A program made the position numbers and the translations under genes. The notes beneath the pieces are model-generated. The model was given only the letters and a program-made list of their open reading frames with translations. It was not told the origin of the DNA and did no database searches. From Parahaliea maris (GTDB lineage: Bacteria; Pseudomonadota; Gammaproteobacteria; Pseudomonadales; Halieaceae), in contig NZ_VRZA01000001.1 in the NCBI RefSeq assembly GCF_008064665.1, positions 62,001 through 126,000 of the forward strand: DNA of 64,000 nt, in the 5' to 3' direction. Below, in pieces: positions 9,453-18,392 of this stretch (within the stretch, counting starts at the first letter, position 1; every line of letters begins with the position of its first letter).

Positions 9453-10916
9453 TCAGCAGCCGATAATGCCGGCCTCACCATCGGCAGTGCCAATGGGAGT
9501 CGCATCGGAATCTTTTGCAATATCAAACAAGCAGGATGCCGAGGTCCCATTCAATTGGGGACCGGCCATGCCCGGACTGTTGGTATAACCCCAGCTGTTG
9601 ACGGACATCACCGGTCCAGTGCCCAGTGATTCGTCCTCGGAATCCGCCGGTTGTACCCAGGGACCGCCGGAGGCGCCACCGCTCAAGCCACAATTGGGCA
9701 GCCACCAGTCATTGTACGAGCCCTCTGTCGTCACGGCTTCAGCGCAGTACATGAAGTTCGGGTCTTCGCTGTAGGAGTAACCGAGTGCGTAGGTGTACTC
9801 GTCAAGCACGGGCGCAGCGAAGCTTATATCCATTGGCGTCGCCGCGACATCGAGCACACTGGAAGAGGGATACAGGCCGGCAGTGTGGGCCGCGGTGTCC
9901 GAATCGTCGACAACATAGAAGGCGTAGTCCCAGGGGATGTTGTCGGGGAACGTCGCGGTGGTCCAATCCACATCGACCACACCGAAGGCAGGCGCCCAGC
10001 AACCGATGGGGTCGTTCCCGCACTGCGTGTCAGTGCCGCTGCCATCGGTACCGGCCTGGTTAGGGATGAACAGCACATTGCGCGCGAACAGTTTGGCGAC
10101 ATCGTCATAGACGCAGTGTGCGGCCGTCAGGATGACGGAGCGACCGCTGACGCCGTCGTTCACGACTGTCCCGGAACACACATAGCTAAGCCAGGTAATG
10201 GATTCCGTGCGCCCCCGGCGCTGGATTTCGGGCATCTGGAAATAGATACGCCCCGCCGCGTCCTGCACTTCCCCACCGCCGGCCCAGGAAGAATTAATAA
10301 TGATATCACCGGACGGGGGTGGCGCTGTGCCGCCGGTATCGACAGTAAACGATACGGGGGCCGTCAGGGTCGTGTTCCCCCCCTTGCCGGCACCGTCAGT
10401 GGCCTGTACCTGCCAGGACCAGTCTCCATCGCTGAAACCCGACAATCCGAGGGAATACACGTCGCCGCTGGCGCTGGGGGAAAAACTCTGGGATTGTCCA
10501 CTCGGCAGATTGATGACAAAGGACACGGTTTTGATGCCACTGGCATCCGTCACTGTCGCTGAGAATGTCGCCTGCGAACCGATAGTGGCCCCGCTGGCTG
10601 GCGACATGTCAGAGACACTCGGCGGTACTGCGTCATCACCCGGGGGCTTGCCCTTGGCCGGGGCCGGCGCTGCGGCCACCTCATGTCCGTAGGGTCGCAG
10701 CCGGCCATTTGCCCCCTTGAGGTAGGCAAGGCCGCGAGGATCAAGCACCAGGTCCCTCGGTTGCGCCGCCTTCCGGCGCTCTGATGTCCAGAAATCGAAG
10801 ACTGGAGAGTGCTCAGCCGCGCGCCCCTGAGCAGACGTTTGCTCTACCGGTAGCAAAGTCAGCGCGCCCGCTGCGGCAGTGAGCATTAGCACTGGGAGAT
10901 GATAGTGGCTGGCCAT
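9453..10916 (-). CDS. Secreted trypsin-like serine protease with Ig-like domain
   Basis: 487-residue exported protease. Signal peptide at about 1-29 (cut after TSAQG or nearby), a linker, an Ig-like beta domain about 100-192 (SGIKTVSFVINLPSG, DGDWSWQVQATDGAG), then a chymotrypsin-fold catalytic domain from about 205. The triad is visible: His in LTAAHCVYDD, Asp in PWDYAFYVVD, Ser in LSGGASGGPW. Several Cys could form the family's disulfides, including one at the extreme C-terminus (IIGC). GAGGAA precedes the ATG at 10916. It should digest extracellular or periplasmic protein; the Ig-like part may bind polymer or wall. No partner gene is evident. Confidence 0.88.
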   Translation of the reverse strand: MASHYHLPVLMLTAAAGALTLLPVEQTSAQGRAAEHSPVFDFWTSERRKAAQPRDLVLDPRGLAYLKGANGRLRPYGHEVAAAPAPAKGKPPGDDAVPPSVSDMSPASGATIGSQATFSATVTDASGIKTVSFVINLPSGQSQSFSPSASGDVYSLGLSGFSDGDWSWQVQATDGAGKGGNTTLTAPVSFTVDTGGTAPPPSGDIIINSSWAGGGEVQDAAGRIYFQMPEIQRRGRTESITWLSYVCSGTVVNDGVSGRSVILTAAHCVYDDVAKLFARNVLFIPNQAGTDGSGTDTQCGNDPIGCWAPAFGVVDVDWTTATFPDNIPWDYAFYVVDDSDTAAHTAGLYPSSSVLDVAATPMDISFAAPVLDEYTYALGYSYSEDPNFMYCAEAVTTEGSYNDWWLPNCGLSGGASGGPWVQPADSEDESLGTGPVMSVNSWGYTNSPGMAGPQLNGTSASCLFDIAKDSDATPIGTADGEAGIIGC

Positions 10917-11242
10917 ATCCGGTTCCTCGATCCACTCACCGCTGCGGGCGGTGATTTCATGGGTTCACCGATGAGGTTAGGAGAAGAACAGGTTGACGTC
11001 ACTCATTAATCGGGGAAAACCAGGAAACGCAAAGTGACCCGGACGCCGGCCAGCTGATTTCCTGTTGCCCGGCAGCAAACTATCCACTAGCTCCGCAGAC
11101 GGGTTACCCACTCAGTTTCCGGGTGCACCCGCTTCATCTTCGGCACCTCCACAATGTCATCGGAAGTGTTCCCGATCCGAATGGTCGCCCTGTCATTAAC
11201 CTCATAAGATCGCTTGTTTTCGCAGGTTCCCGCCAGAACGGC
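10917..11242. other. Intergenic region with a 51-codon open extension of the downstream-transcribed frame
   Basis: No start-to-stop gene is supported here. On the minus strand, bases 11242-11087 continue the frame of the 11243-11878 gene past its TGA for 51 sense codons to a TAG. The translation is coding-like (NDRATIRIGNTSDDIVEVP, ending ETEWVTRLRS) but has no good start of its own. The rest, 10917-11086, should hold the protease promoter; no strong motif was seen. Confidence 0.4.
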
Positions 11243-11878
11243 TCAGGCTTCGTCGATTACCCGCATGACGTCAAGATTGGCGTTCGGCGGCATATCGATT
11301 TCGACAACGGGATCATCGACATCGTCAAACTCGAGCCGCAACGCCCGACTCATAATCGCATGCATCATGTAGGTACAGGTAATGTAGGTGAACTCCAGGA
11401 TCTCTTCGTCGGAGAAGTGCTTCTTCATCGCATCGAATACGCCTTCGGGTACACGACCGAGTTGCAGAACCAGTGCATCGGTATAAGCCAGCAGCGACCG
11501 TTCTGCAGCGTCAAAGCAGTCTGATACTTCCCAATGCGCGATTGCGGAAATTTTTTCCTCCGAAAACCCCCAATGGCGGCAGGCCTTGCAATGCTGCGAA
11601 TAGACAAACTGCGAGCCAACCGTATAGCCGGCGCGAGTCTGGCCAAGCTCCCGCATCTGCGGCGATATCTTGCGATTGCGGCTGCGATAGAACCGGAAGC
11701 CCTCGGTAGTATGACGGAAGGCGTCCGGCACAATGTTGAACACGGTCCACCAATTGCCCGGGGTGCCGGTGTTGGTGCCCCCTTCCTTGACCGGGTCGCG
11801 GCCTTCAAATATCTGCTTGAAGATGGTGTTGGCGAATTCGTTTCCGGCCTCGAAGCCAGCTTCTTTGAGCCTGGGCAT
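11243..11878 (-). CDS. Carboxymuconolactone decarboxylase / AhpD-like protein
   Basis: 211-residue all-helical protein of the CMD/AhpD superfamily. The active-site-type CxxC lies in YSQHCKACRHWGF (about 93-105), preceded by the helix REL-GQTRAGYTVGSQF and followed by EEKISAI, as in alkylhydroperoxidase-like members. Two Cys spaced by two suggest a peroxidase or thiol role rather than true decarboxylase. GGGGGA lies 5-6 nt before the ATG at 11878. It is isolated on the minus strand. The frame stays open for 51 codons after its TGA, so the gene may once have been longer. Confidence 0.8.
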   Translation of the reverse strand: MPRLKEAGFEAGNEFANTIFKQIFEGRDPVKEGGTNTGTPGNWWTVFNIVPDAFRHTTEGFRFYRSRNRKISPQMRELGQTRAGYTVGSQFVYSQHCKACRHWGFSEEKISAIAHWEVSDCFDAAERSLLAYTDALVLQLGRVPEGVFDAMKKHFSDEEILEFTYITCTYMMHAIMSRALRLEFDDVDDPVVEIDMPPNANLDVMRVIDEA

Positions 11879-11972
11879 ATTTTCCCCCGGTTTGGTTTAG
11901 CTTGACTTGATCTTCTTGTCAGGGAAGTTTAGGACATTATGTTTTGACCTGCCCAGCGCGAGGGAGTGCCCC

Positions 11973-12266
11973 TCACTCCCACTCAATCGTCGCCGGCGGC
12001 TTGCTGCTCACGTCATAGGTCACCCTGGACACACCGGAGATCTCATTGATGATCCGGTTGGACACCTTCTCCAGCAACTCGTAGGGCAGGTGCGCCCAGC
12101 GCGGTCATAAAGTCCACAGTCTCCACTGCGCCGATAGCGCTGAGAAACTGCACGCTGCAGACTGGTACCACAAGGCCAGCCAGACCCTTGCTGCGTTCAT
12201 GCCGGTCACGTCTGTTGCCGGAGTGGGCGACGACCATCACTACCAGTTCCTCGATGAAGATGGCGT
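11973..12266 (-). pseudogene. guaA (fragment): Decayed partial copy of the guaA 3' end with internal inversion
   Basis: Bases 11973-12140 align with the end of guaA (16693 onward), about nine bases in ten matching by eye and including the stop codon. A 2-bp loss near 12102 breaks the frame. Bases 12148-12243 (96 bp) match guaA 16873-16968, but in reverse orientation. Bases 12244-12266 (AGTTCCTCGATGAAGATGG) return to the original orientation. No start or complete domain remains. Together with intact guaA it brackets the 12331-16654 gene pair. Confidence 0.85.
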
Positions 12267-12330
12267 GGCCCGGCGGCACCTGCCGCCAGGCTATTGGTTC
12301 GACAGGTAAGTCGGCGTATCCGAATCTGGC

Positions 12331-14943
12331 CTACTCAGTTATGCAATCAGCGTCGTCAGGCGCTGCATCGGCGGTCAGTTCATCGCAAAAGACCGGCAGG
12401 GTAATTCCAATCACCTGATGGTCAATATCATGGGCTGCGGTGGATGGCAGTGGCCGCCAGGCGGCCAGATCGATGGCAGTAAGTGCAAATTCCGAACTTT
12501 GGCCAGAGCCCGTTTGCTGCGGCAGCTGACCTCCAGACGGCGCGGTATGTCCCGATCCGCCGGGCAATTGACCTGAGCCGGGAATCGACTGCACCGAACC
12601 TTGCGGCGGGGTCATGACAACGGGCTGGGCCGGGTTTGATACCACTACCGGCTGAGTTGTCTGTAAGGGAGCTTGCGATGTCTGCGAAGGCGACACCAGG
12701 GTTACCTGCCCCGGGTTGCCTGTCACTCCCGCGACAACTTGCGGCGCCTGTTGTACTGGCGTCTGCGTAGTCTGCTGGGGCGGTACGGAGACCATCTGCG
12801 CAGGATTACCCGAAACCGTAGTCACCGTTTGTGGTGTGGATAGGACCGGGGTCTGAGTTGGCAGCTGTGGCGGTACCGGTGTCAGCTGCCCAGGGTTGCC
12901 GTGAACAGTGGTCACGCTCTGCGGTGTCGTTTGTGTGGGCGTCTGGGTTGTCATCTGAGGAGCGGGTGTTATTTGCCCAGGATTGCCTGGAACCATCGCT
13001 ACTGTCTGTGGCGCGGACTGTGTAGGCGTCTGCATGACCGGATGGGACGGCACCGACGCTACCTGCGAAGGGTTACCGTGAACGGTGGTCACCATCTGCG
13101 GTGTGGTCTGTGTGGGTGTCTGAGTTGCCATCTGGGGTGCGACTGGCGTCATCTGCCCCGGTATACCCGGCACCGTGGTCACCATCTGCGGCGTCGTTTG
13201 TACCGGTGTCTGGGTTGCCAACTGTGGTGGTACTTGCGTCATCTGCCCCGGGTTGCCCGGCACCGTGGTCACCGTCTGCGGCGTCGTTGGTACCGGTGTC
13301 TGGGTTGCCAACTGCGGGGGAACAGGCGTCATCTGTCCCGGATTACCCGGCACCGTAGTCACCGTCTGCGGTGCAATCTGGGTGGCTGTCTGGGTCGCCA
13401 TCTGCGGTGCGACGGGCGTTATCTGCCCCGGGTTGCCCGGCACCGTGGTCACCGTCTGCGGCGTCGTTTGTACCGGCGTCTGCGTTGCCATCTGTGGTGG
13501 GACAGGCGTCATCTGTCCCGGGTTGCCCAGAACCGTAGTCACCGTTTGCGGCGTCGTTTGTACCGGCGTCTGCATTACCATCTGCGGTGCAACTGGCGTT
13601 ATCTGCCCCGGGTTGCCCGGTACCGTGGTCACTGTCTGCGGCGTCGTATGTACCGGCGTCTGCGTTGCCATCTGTGGTGGGACAGGCGTCATCTGCCCCG
13701 GGTTGCCCAGAACCGTAATCACCGTTTGCGGCGTCGTTTGTACCGGCGTCTGCATTGCCATCTGCGGTGCAACTGGCGTTATCTGCCCCGGGTAGCCCGG
13801 TACCGTGGTCACCGTTTGCGGCGTCGTTTGTACCGGCGTCTGCGCCGCCATCTGCGGTGCGACGGGCGTTATCTGACCTGGATTGCTCGGTACCGTGGTC
13901 ACCGTCTGCGGCGTCGTTTGTACCGGTGTCTGGGTTGCTAACTGCGGCGGTACAGGCGTTAACTGTCCCGGGTTGCCCGAAACCGTGGTCACTGTCTGTG
14001 GCGTCGTTTGTACCGGCGTCTGGGTTGCCAACTGCGGCGGTACGGGGGTTAGCTGTCCGGGATCACCCTGAACGGTGGTCACTGTTTGCGGAGTGGCCTG
14101 CACAGGTGTCTGGGTCGCCAACTGCGGCGGCACCGGCGTTAGCTGTGCCGGACTACCAGGGTCAGTAACGACTGTCTGGGATGTGGTGGGTGTTGGTGTT
14201 TGCAACGAAGGTTGGTCCACCGGTGTAAGGGTCGGCGGATTGGCTTGCGTGGTCGCTACCAGTACCGGCTGCCGGGGGGCGATCACAACTGTGTACCCCG
14301 AAGCAACCAAAGCGAGCGAAAGTGAGCCATCTGCCTTGATTTGCCCCGAATTGGTCCACCACTTAATCTGCCCTGCAGTCATCGGTGAGCCGTCAGGATT
14401 AAAGTACTCTGGCTGATCCTGCTGGTCTTGCTGCCCAGTGCCAGCAACCCGGCTTGAAGGCGCTGGCGCTGCGCTGGGGATCGAGACGGTGGCGACTATT
14501 GCTTCAACCGCTTCGCTCTGGTCTTGCTGCACCGGCAATTCAAGTCGTTTGGGGCCTGAAAGTCGGGCGATGAGCTCGGCACTTCTATGCCTGCGGTATC
14601 TGTCCTTGCGGTGCAGGTCATCCAGCCCCGATAAGCGACGCGGTGCCCGGGGATGAAGCTCTTGCAGGGCACTTCCGCTTACATGATCAGCGTAGTGCTT
14701 CTGATTGACGGCGTTATCCTGGTGAAGCTCCCGCGAGCGCTTGCGCTTTTCGTTGTAGGCCTCACGCGAGTATGCATGGAGTTCACCCGTGCTGGGCTTG
14801 GCATCCCGACGTGGACGGTCAGATTGCCCGTGGGCGGCGTGTCCAGCGACCAGTAATGCCACAAGCATGCCGATGGTTGTCGCTTTTGTTGAGGATCGCT
14901 CCACAGTCTGTCGCCCCCGGCGCCTGTCGCTACTAGAAAGCAT
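12331..14943 (-). CDS. Large exported Pro/Thr/Gln repeat protein, partner of the TpsB-like gene
   Basis: 870-residue protein of unrecognised family. It has an extended N-terminus (charged about 20 residues, then TTIGMLVALLVAGHAAHG as a signal peptide), a basic, His-rich segment to about 120, then about 17 tandem 30-residue repeats (consensus PGQITPVAPQMATQTPVQTT plus PQTVTTVPGN), a Gly/Ser/Gln linker and a short C-terminal domain with two Cys. ATG at 14943 overlaps the end of the TpsB-like gene by 11 nt, so the two are translationally coupled. The repeats suggest a surface or extracellular fibre. No haemagglutinin-type TPS domain is visible, so secretion through the neighbour is inference from coupling. 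Confidence 0.8.
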   Translation of the reverse strand: MLSSSDRRRGRQTVERSSTKATTIGMLVALLVAGHAAHGQSDRPRRDAKPSTGELHAYSREAYNEKRKRSRELHQDNAVNQKHYADHVSGSALQELHPRAPRRLSGLDDLHRKDRYRRHRSAELIARLSGPKRLELPVQQDQSEAVEAIVATVSIPSAAPAPSSRVAGTGQQDQQDQPEYFNPDGSPMTAGQIKWWTNSGQIKADGSLSLALVASGYTVVIAPRQPVLVATTQANPPTLTPVDQPSLQTPTPTTSQTVVTDPGSPAQLTPVPPQLATQTPVQATPQTVTTVQGDPGQLTPVPPQLATQTPVQTTPQTVTTVSGNPGQLTPVPPQLATQTPVQTTPQTVTTVPSNPGQITPVAPQMAAQTPVQTTPQTVTTVPGYPGQITPVAPQMAMQTPVQTTPQTVITVLGNPGQMTPVPPQMATQTPVHTTPQTVTTVPGNPGQITPVAPQMVMQTPVQTTPQTVTTVLGNPGQMTPVPPQMATQTPVQTTPQTVTTVPGNPGQITPVAPQMATQTATQIAPQTVTTVPGNPGQMTPVPPQLATQTPVPTTPQTVTTVPGNPGQMTQVPPQLATQTPVQTTPQMVTTVPGIPGQMTPVAPQMATQTPTQTTPQMVTTVHGNPSQVASVPSHPVMQTPTQSAPQTVAMVPGNPGQITPAPQMTTQTPTQTTPQSVTTVHGNPGQLTPVPPQLPTQTPVLSTPQTVTTVSGNPAQMVSVPPQQTTQTPVQQAPQVVAGVTGNPGQVTLVSPSQTSQAPLQTTQPVVVSNPAQPVVMTPPQGSVQSIPGSGQLPGGSGHTAPSGGQLPQQTGSGQSSEFALTAIDLAAWRPLPSTAAHDIDHQVIGITLPVFCDELTADAAPDDADCITE
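12640..14154 (-). repeat. Tandem 90-bp coding repeats (about 17 units)
   Basis: Period 90 bp (30 codons), one unit 87 bp. Inner units are closest. A two-unit, 180-bp block is itself duplicated: units 5-6 and 7-8 counted from the N-terminus differ at only a few residues and share the alternation APQM / PPQM and VLGN / VPGN. Outer units are more diverged, as expected for expansion from the centre. Confidence 0.92.
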
Positions 14944-16654
14944 AGTGTACCTGAAGCCAATATCGCGTCTTTGAATCGCGATTGTCTGAATCCAGCCCGG
15001 TTCGCTGTCTGCGCAGCGAGTCTTCCAACTGGTGGGCAACCTCTGCATTAATTTCCAGATCGTCGGTCAGCCGCCACCTCGAACCTATGCCGACACTCGC
15101 CAGGGTGTAGTACTGGCTTTCAAACAATGCGATGTCCTGTTCAAACTCACGGATTCTCGCCACATCACCAATGACAAAAAGCTGCAACCGGTCCTCGGCA
15201 CCCTCAGGGCCGACCTCAAAGACCAGTTCGTTGTCGAGACTCAGGCAGGCATCCCCCGTCCCCTCACCAACGGCATAGCCGCGATTACCAATGGCACCGC
15301 CGATATGGCATTGAAAATAGCCGTTGAGGTTTTGATCGGCAACCTGGCCGCCCACAACGTGCAAGGAATAAATCCGCGGGTTCCAGCGGCGCAGATGCGC
15401 GATGTCGATGCGGGCGCGAACGAAGCCCCCCTCGGTCTGGAAGATATCCAGACCCTCGTCGATCGTCACATCGCCGTAGGTCAGCACTGCTCGGGCACTG
15501 GTCCGGGCAAGCGCGCCGATGGATGAGCTCAACCAGTCGACGGAAGCCTCTGCAAAGTCTACCGATGCGCCAAACGAACCGAACCCGGAGTCGTCGTTCT
15601 GCGTCGTTCTGTTGATCGAGACTTCGCCGAAAAGCGCGTCATCTGCGGTCAGGTACAGGGGGTATCTGGCGTCGATTTCAATATGGCTGTAATCACCGTC
15701 AGCCGGAAGAAAGCCCTTTTCTTCCAGCGTTTCGTAGCGCCCGTAGTCACCACCGGCGCCGAGCATCAGGCCGTCATTGCCGACTGGCAGCGCCACATGT
15801 CCGTAAATATAGGAATTACCGCCCGCAGAAACAGAAGCCAGAACATCGGCCTGGAGGTGTGACTGCCAAGGGTTCAATGCCCGCAAATCCAGCGTCAATC
15901 GCTCCTGACCAGTCGCCCGAAAGCCATGGTTATCAAGACTGAGCCCCCCCGAGATGGCATCTTCTGGATACAGCTCTGCGCGCAGCCGGGCCGTTCCTAC
16001 GGCATCGCCCGGATACAGCCAGGAACGGCTGCGGACACCGGGCATGGTATCCACAACCCTGAGCGCCCGCTCATAGGGCTCCCGCTGGATCAGGTCTGTT
16101 TCATTGACCCCGTCGAGCAGGATTTCCGTCATGCGCTCAACGTCGATCCTTCCCTCTGAAAAATCGACCACCTCAAGGCCATCTCGATCGAGCCGGCCTT
16201 CGAGGACCACAAGCCTCAGTACGCCGTCGGCCAGATCCTGTGGCGGCACCACGACCTGCGCGAGATTGTAGCCACGCTGGTGATAGACATCTGCGGCAGC
16301 TTCTGCGGCTTCGATGATCCCTGAGGTTGACGCTGTTTTTCCCGCGAGGTTGGCCGCTGCGGCCAGTTCCTCACCGGCGATGACCGAGTTACCGATAAAC
16401 TCGACAGACTGAATGGCGAAGTAGCGATCGGGCACGACTGGCTGTGCTGGCGGTTGGGTCGGAGCGAAGTCATCCTGCTCCTCCAGCCTTTTCCTCAACG
16501 TTTCCCGGTCCTCGCGCTCTACCCCCTGTAGCTCCCCACTCCGCGGGGGGAGTTGACTCACCTGAGCAGTAGCCAGCCCTGGAGCACAGCAGATCATGAA
16601 CAGCACCGCTGCGCTGAGTACTCGACACCAAGGATTCATTACTTTTTTACTCAC
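14933..16654 (-). CDS. TpsB-type outer-membrane transporter (ShlB/FhaC/HecB family)
   Basis: 573-residue Omp85-superfamily pore for two-partner secretion. Signal peptide about 1-30 (cut after TAQ), then a Pro-rich linker, a POTRA domain from about 78 (FAIQSVEFIGNSVIAGEEL) with a second (GVLRLVVLEGRLDRDG) near 145, and a 16-strand-type barrel from about 230 to the end. Seen near the end are RGYAVGEGTGD (the family's lid-loop region, about 460) and a C-terminal strand ending HYAF. GTG at 16654 has GGGG 4 nt upstream. It is immediately upstream of, and overlaps, the repeat exoprotein gene. Its cargo is therefore probably that protein, although the cargo lacks the usual TPS signal. Confidence 0.88.
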   Translation of the reverse strand: MSKKVMNPWCRVLSAAVLFMICCAPGLATAQVSQLPPRSGELQGVEREDRETLRKRLEEQDDFAPTQPPAQPVVPDRYFAIQSVEFIGNSVIAGEELAAAANLAGKTASTSGIIEAAEAAADVYHQRGYNLAQVVVPPQDLADGVLRLVVLEGRLDRDGLEVVDFSEGRIDVERMTEILLDGVNETDLIQREPYERALRVVDTMPGVRSRSWLYPGDAVGTARLRAELYPEDAISGGLSLDNHGFRATGQERLTLDLRALNPWQSHLQADVLASVSAGGNSYIYGHVALPVGNDGLMLGAGGDYGRYETLEEKGFLPADGDYSHIEIDARYPLYLTADDALFGEVSINRTTQNDDSGFGSFGASVDFAEASVDWLSSSIGALARTSARAVLTYGDVTIDEGLDIFQTEGGFVRARIDIAHLRRWNPRIYSLHVVGGQVADQNLNGYFQCHIGGAIGNRGYAVGEGTGDACLSLDNELVFEVGPEGAEDRLQLFVIGDVARIREFEQDIALFESQYYTLASVGIGSRWRLTDDLEINAEVAHQLEDSLRRQRTGLDSDNRDSKTRYWLQVHYAF

Positions 16655-16692
16655 ATTGCCCCAAAACTAGCGAAGTCAGTATGTCGGCTGAA

Positions 16693-18270
16693 TCACTCCC
16701 ACTCGATCGTCGCCGGCGGCTTACTGCTCACGTCGTAGGTCACACGGGACACACCGGAGATCTCGTTGATGATCCGGTTGGAGACCTTCTCCAGTAGGTC
16801 GTAGGGCAGGTGCGCCCAGCGCGCGGTCATGAAGTCGACGGTCTCCACCGCGCGAATGGCGATGACGTACTCGTAGCGGCGGCCATCGCCAACCACACCC
16901 ACCGACTTGACCGGCAGGAATACGGCAAAGGCCTGGCTGGTCTTGTGGTACCAGTCGGCGGCGTGCAGTTCCTCGATGAAGATGGCATCGGCACGGCGCA
17001 GCAGATCCGCGTATTCTTTTTTCACTTCGCCCAGAATACGCACACCGAGGCCCGGGCCCGGGAAGGGGTGGCGGTAAACCATGTCGTAGGGCAGGCCGAG
17101 TTCCAGGCCGATCTGGCGCACCTCGTCCTTGAACAGCTCCCGCAGGGGCTCCACCAGTTCCAGTGCCATGTCTTCCGGCAGGCCGCCGACATTGTGGTGT
17201 GACTTGATCACGTGAGCCTTGCCGGTCTTGGCGCCGGCGGACTCGATCACGTCCGGGTAGATGGTGCCCTGGGCCAGCCATTTCACGTCGGTGATGTTGG
17301 CGGCTTCCTCGTCGAACACTTCAATAAAGGTATTACCGATAATCTTGCGCTTGGCTTCCGGGTCGTTTTCGCCCGCCAGTTTGCCGAGGAACAGGGCTTC
17401 CTTGTCGGCGCGAATAACCTTCACGCCCATGTTGTCGGCGAACATCTTCATCACCTGGTCGCCTTCATTGAGGCGCAGCAGGCCGTTGTCCACGAACACG
17501 CAGGTGAGCTGGTCGCCGATGGCCTTGTGCAGCAGGGCCGCCACCACGGAGGAGTCGACACCGCCGGACAGGCCCAGCAGGACCTTGTCGCTTCCTACCT
17601 GCTCGCGCACCCGGGCGATGGCATCTTCGACGATATTGGCCGGGGTCCACAGGGCCTCGCAGCCACACTGCTCCAGGGCGAAGTGCTCGATGATGCGTTT
17701 GCCCTGCAGGGTGTGGGTCACTTCCGGGTGGAACTGGATGCCAAAGAAGGGCTTTTCCTTGTGCGCCATGCCGGCGATGGGGCAGGAATCGGTCTCGGCA
17801 ATCAACTCGAAGTCCGGCGGCAATACCGTGACCTTGTCACCGTGGCTCATCCACACATCCAGCAGCGCGGTGCCGTCGTCGGCGATGTGGTCGCGGATGT
17901 CGTGCAGCAGGCCGCCGTTGCCCACCTGGCGAATCTGGGCGTAACCGAATTCGCTGGTATCGGAAGGGGTGACTTTGCCGCCGAACTGCTCGGCCATGGT
18001 CTGCATGCCGTAGCAGATACCCAGCACGGGAATGCCCAGTTCGAATACCAGTCCGGGTGCGCGGGGGGAGTCCACTTCCGCGACTGATTCAGGGCCGCCG
18101 GAGAGAATGATGCCGCTGGGGGCGAAGTCGCGGATGTCGTCGTCGCTCATGTCCCAGGCGCGGATTTCGCTGTACACCCCCACTTCCCGCACGCGGCGGG
18201 CAATCAGCTGGGTGTACTGTGAGCCGAAGTCGAGGATGAGTATCTTGCTGGCGTGGATATTGGTGGTCAT
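16693..18270 (-). CDS. guaA: GMP synthase (glutamine-hydrolysing)
   Basis: Cytosolic enzyme converting XMP to GMP with glutamine and ATP. 525 residues, the standard length. Class I amidotransferase domain about 8-205 with nucleophile Cys in LGICYGMQ and the His/Glu pair in [11 protein letters not shown]-pyrophosphatase loop GLSGGVDSS near 233; C-terminal dimerisation domain ending [11 protein letters not shown] at 18270 with a weak AGGA. It lies downstream of guaB on the same strand but separated by 122 nt containing a long palindrome. Its 3' end is duplicated, in damaged form, at 11973-12266. Confidence 0.98.
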   Translation of the reverse strand: MTTNIHASKILILDFGSQYTQLIARRVREVGVYSEIRAWDMSDDDIRDFAPSGIILSGGPESVAEVDSPRAPGLVFELGIPVLGICYGMQTMAEQFGGKVTPSDTSEFGYAQIRQVGNGGLLHDIRDHIADDGTALLDVWMSHGDKVTVLPPDFELIAETDSCPIAGMAHKEKPFFGIQFHPEVTHTLQGKRIIEHFALEQCGCEALWTPANIVEDAIARVREQVGSDKVLLGLSGGVDSSVVAALLHKAIGDQLTCVFVDNGLLRLNEGDQVMKMFADNMGVKVIRADKEALFLGKLAGENDPEAKRKIIGNTFIEVFDEEAANITDVKWLAQGTIYPDVIESAGAKTGKAHVIKSHHNVGGLPEDMALELVEPLRELFKDEVRQIGLELGLPYDMVYRHPFPGPGLGVRILGEVKKEYADLLRRADAIFIEELHAADWYHKTSQAFAVFLPVKSVGVVGDGRRYEYVIAIRAVETVDFMTARWAHLPYDLLEKVSNRIINEISGVSRVTYDVSSKPPATIEWE

Positions 18271-18283
18271 CTGAAGTCCTGAG

Positions 18284-18340
18284 TAGGGCCGAATTCATTC
18301 GGCCGATTACCATGTGGTCGGCCGAATGAATTCGGCCCTA
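18284..18340. repeat. Perfect 23-bp inverted repeat between guaB and guaA
   Basis: Arms 18284-18306 and 18318-18340 are exact reverse complements (TAGGGCCGAATTCATTCGG plus CCGA), separated by an 11-nt loop. There is no T-run on either side, so it is not a typical intrinsic terminator. It resembles a REP/MITE-like palindrome and would form a strong hairpin in the guaB-guaA transcript. Confidence 0.85.
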
Positions 18341-18392
18341 CAGGGGCGGCGTTTGCGACCCCCGGCTCAGTGTGGCCGGGGCCGCTTCGCCG

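Noticed and set aside
11123-11524. 133-codon plus-strand frame near the CMD-like gene
   Set aside because: Mostly antisense to the CMD-like coding sequence and to its open extension; no ribosome site.
12901-13941. Long plus-strand open frames across the repeat block, one rich in Arg/His/Leu and one in Cys/Gly/Val
   Set aside because: They are frame shadows of the 90-bp repeats. Codon choice, lack of ribosome sites and the coupled minus-strand gene favour the minus strand.
12640-14154. Possible CRISPR array because of regular repeats
   Set aside because: The repeats are contiguous, translate in one frame, vary by codon and have no unique spacers; no cas genes nearby.
18284-18340. The guaB-guaA palindrome as an intrinsic terminator
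   Set aside because: No T-run on either side of the stem.
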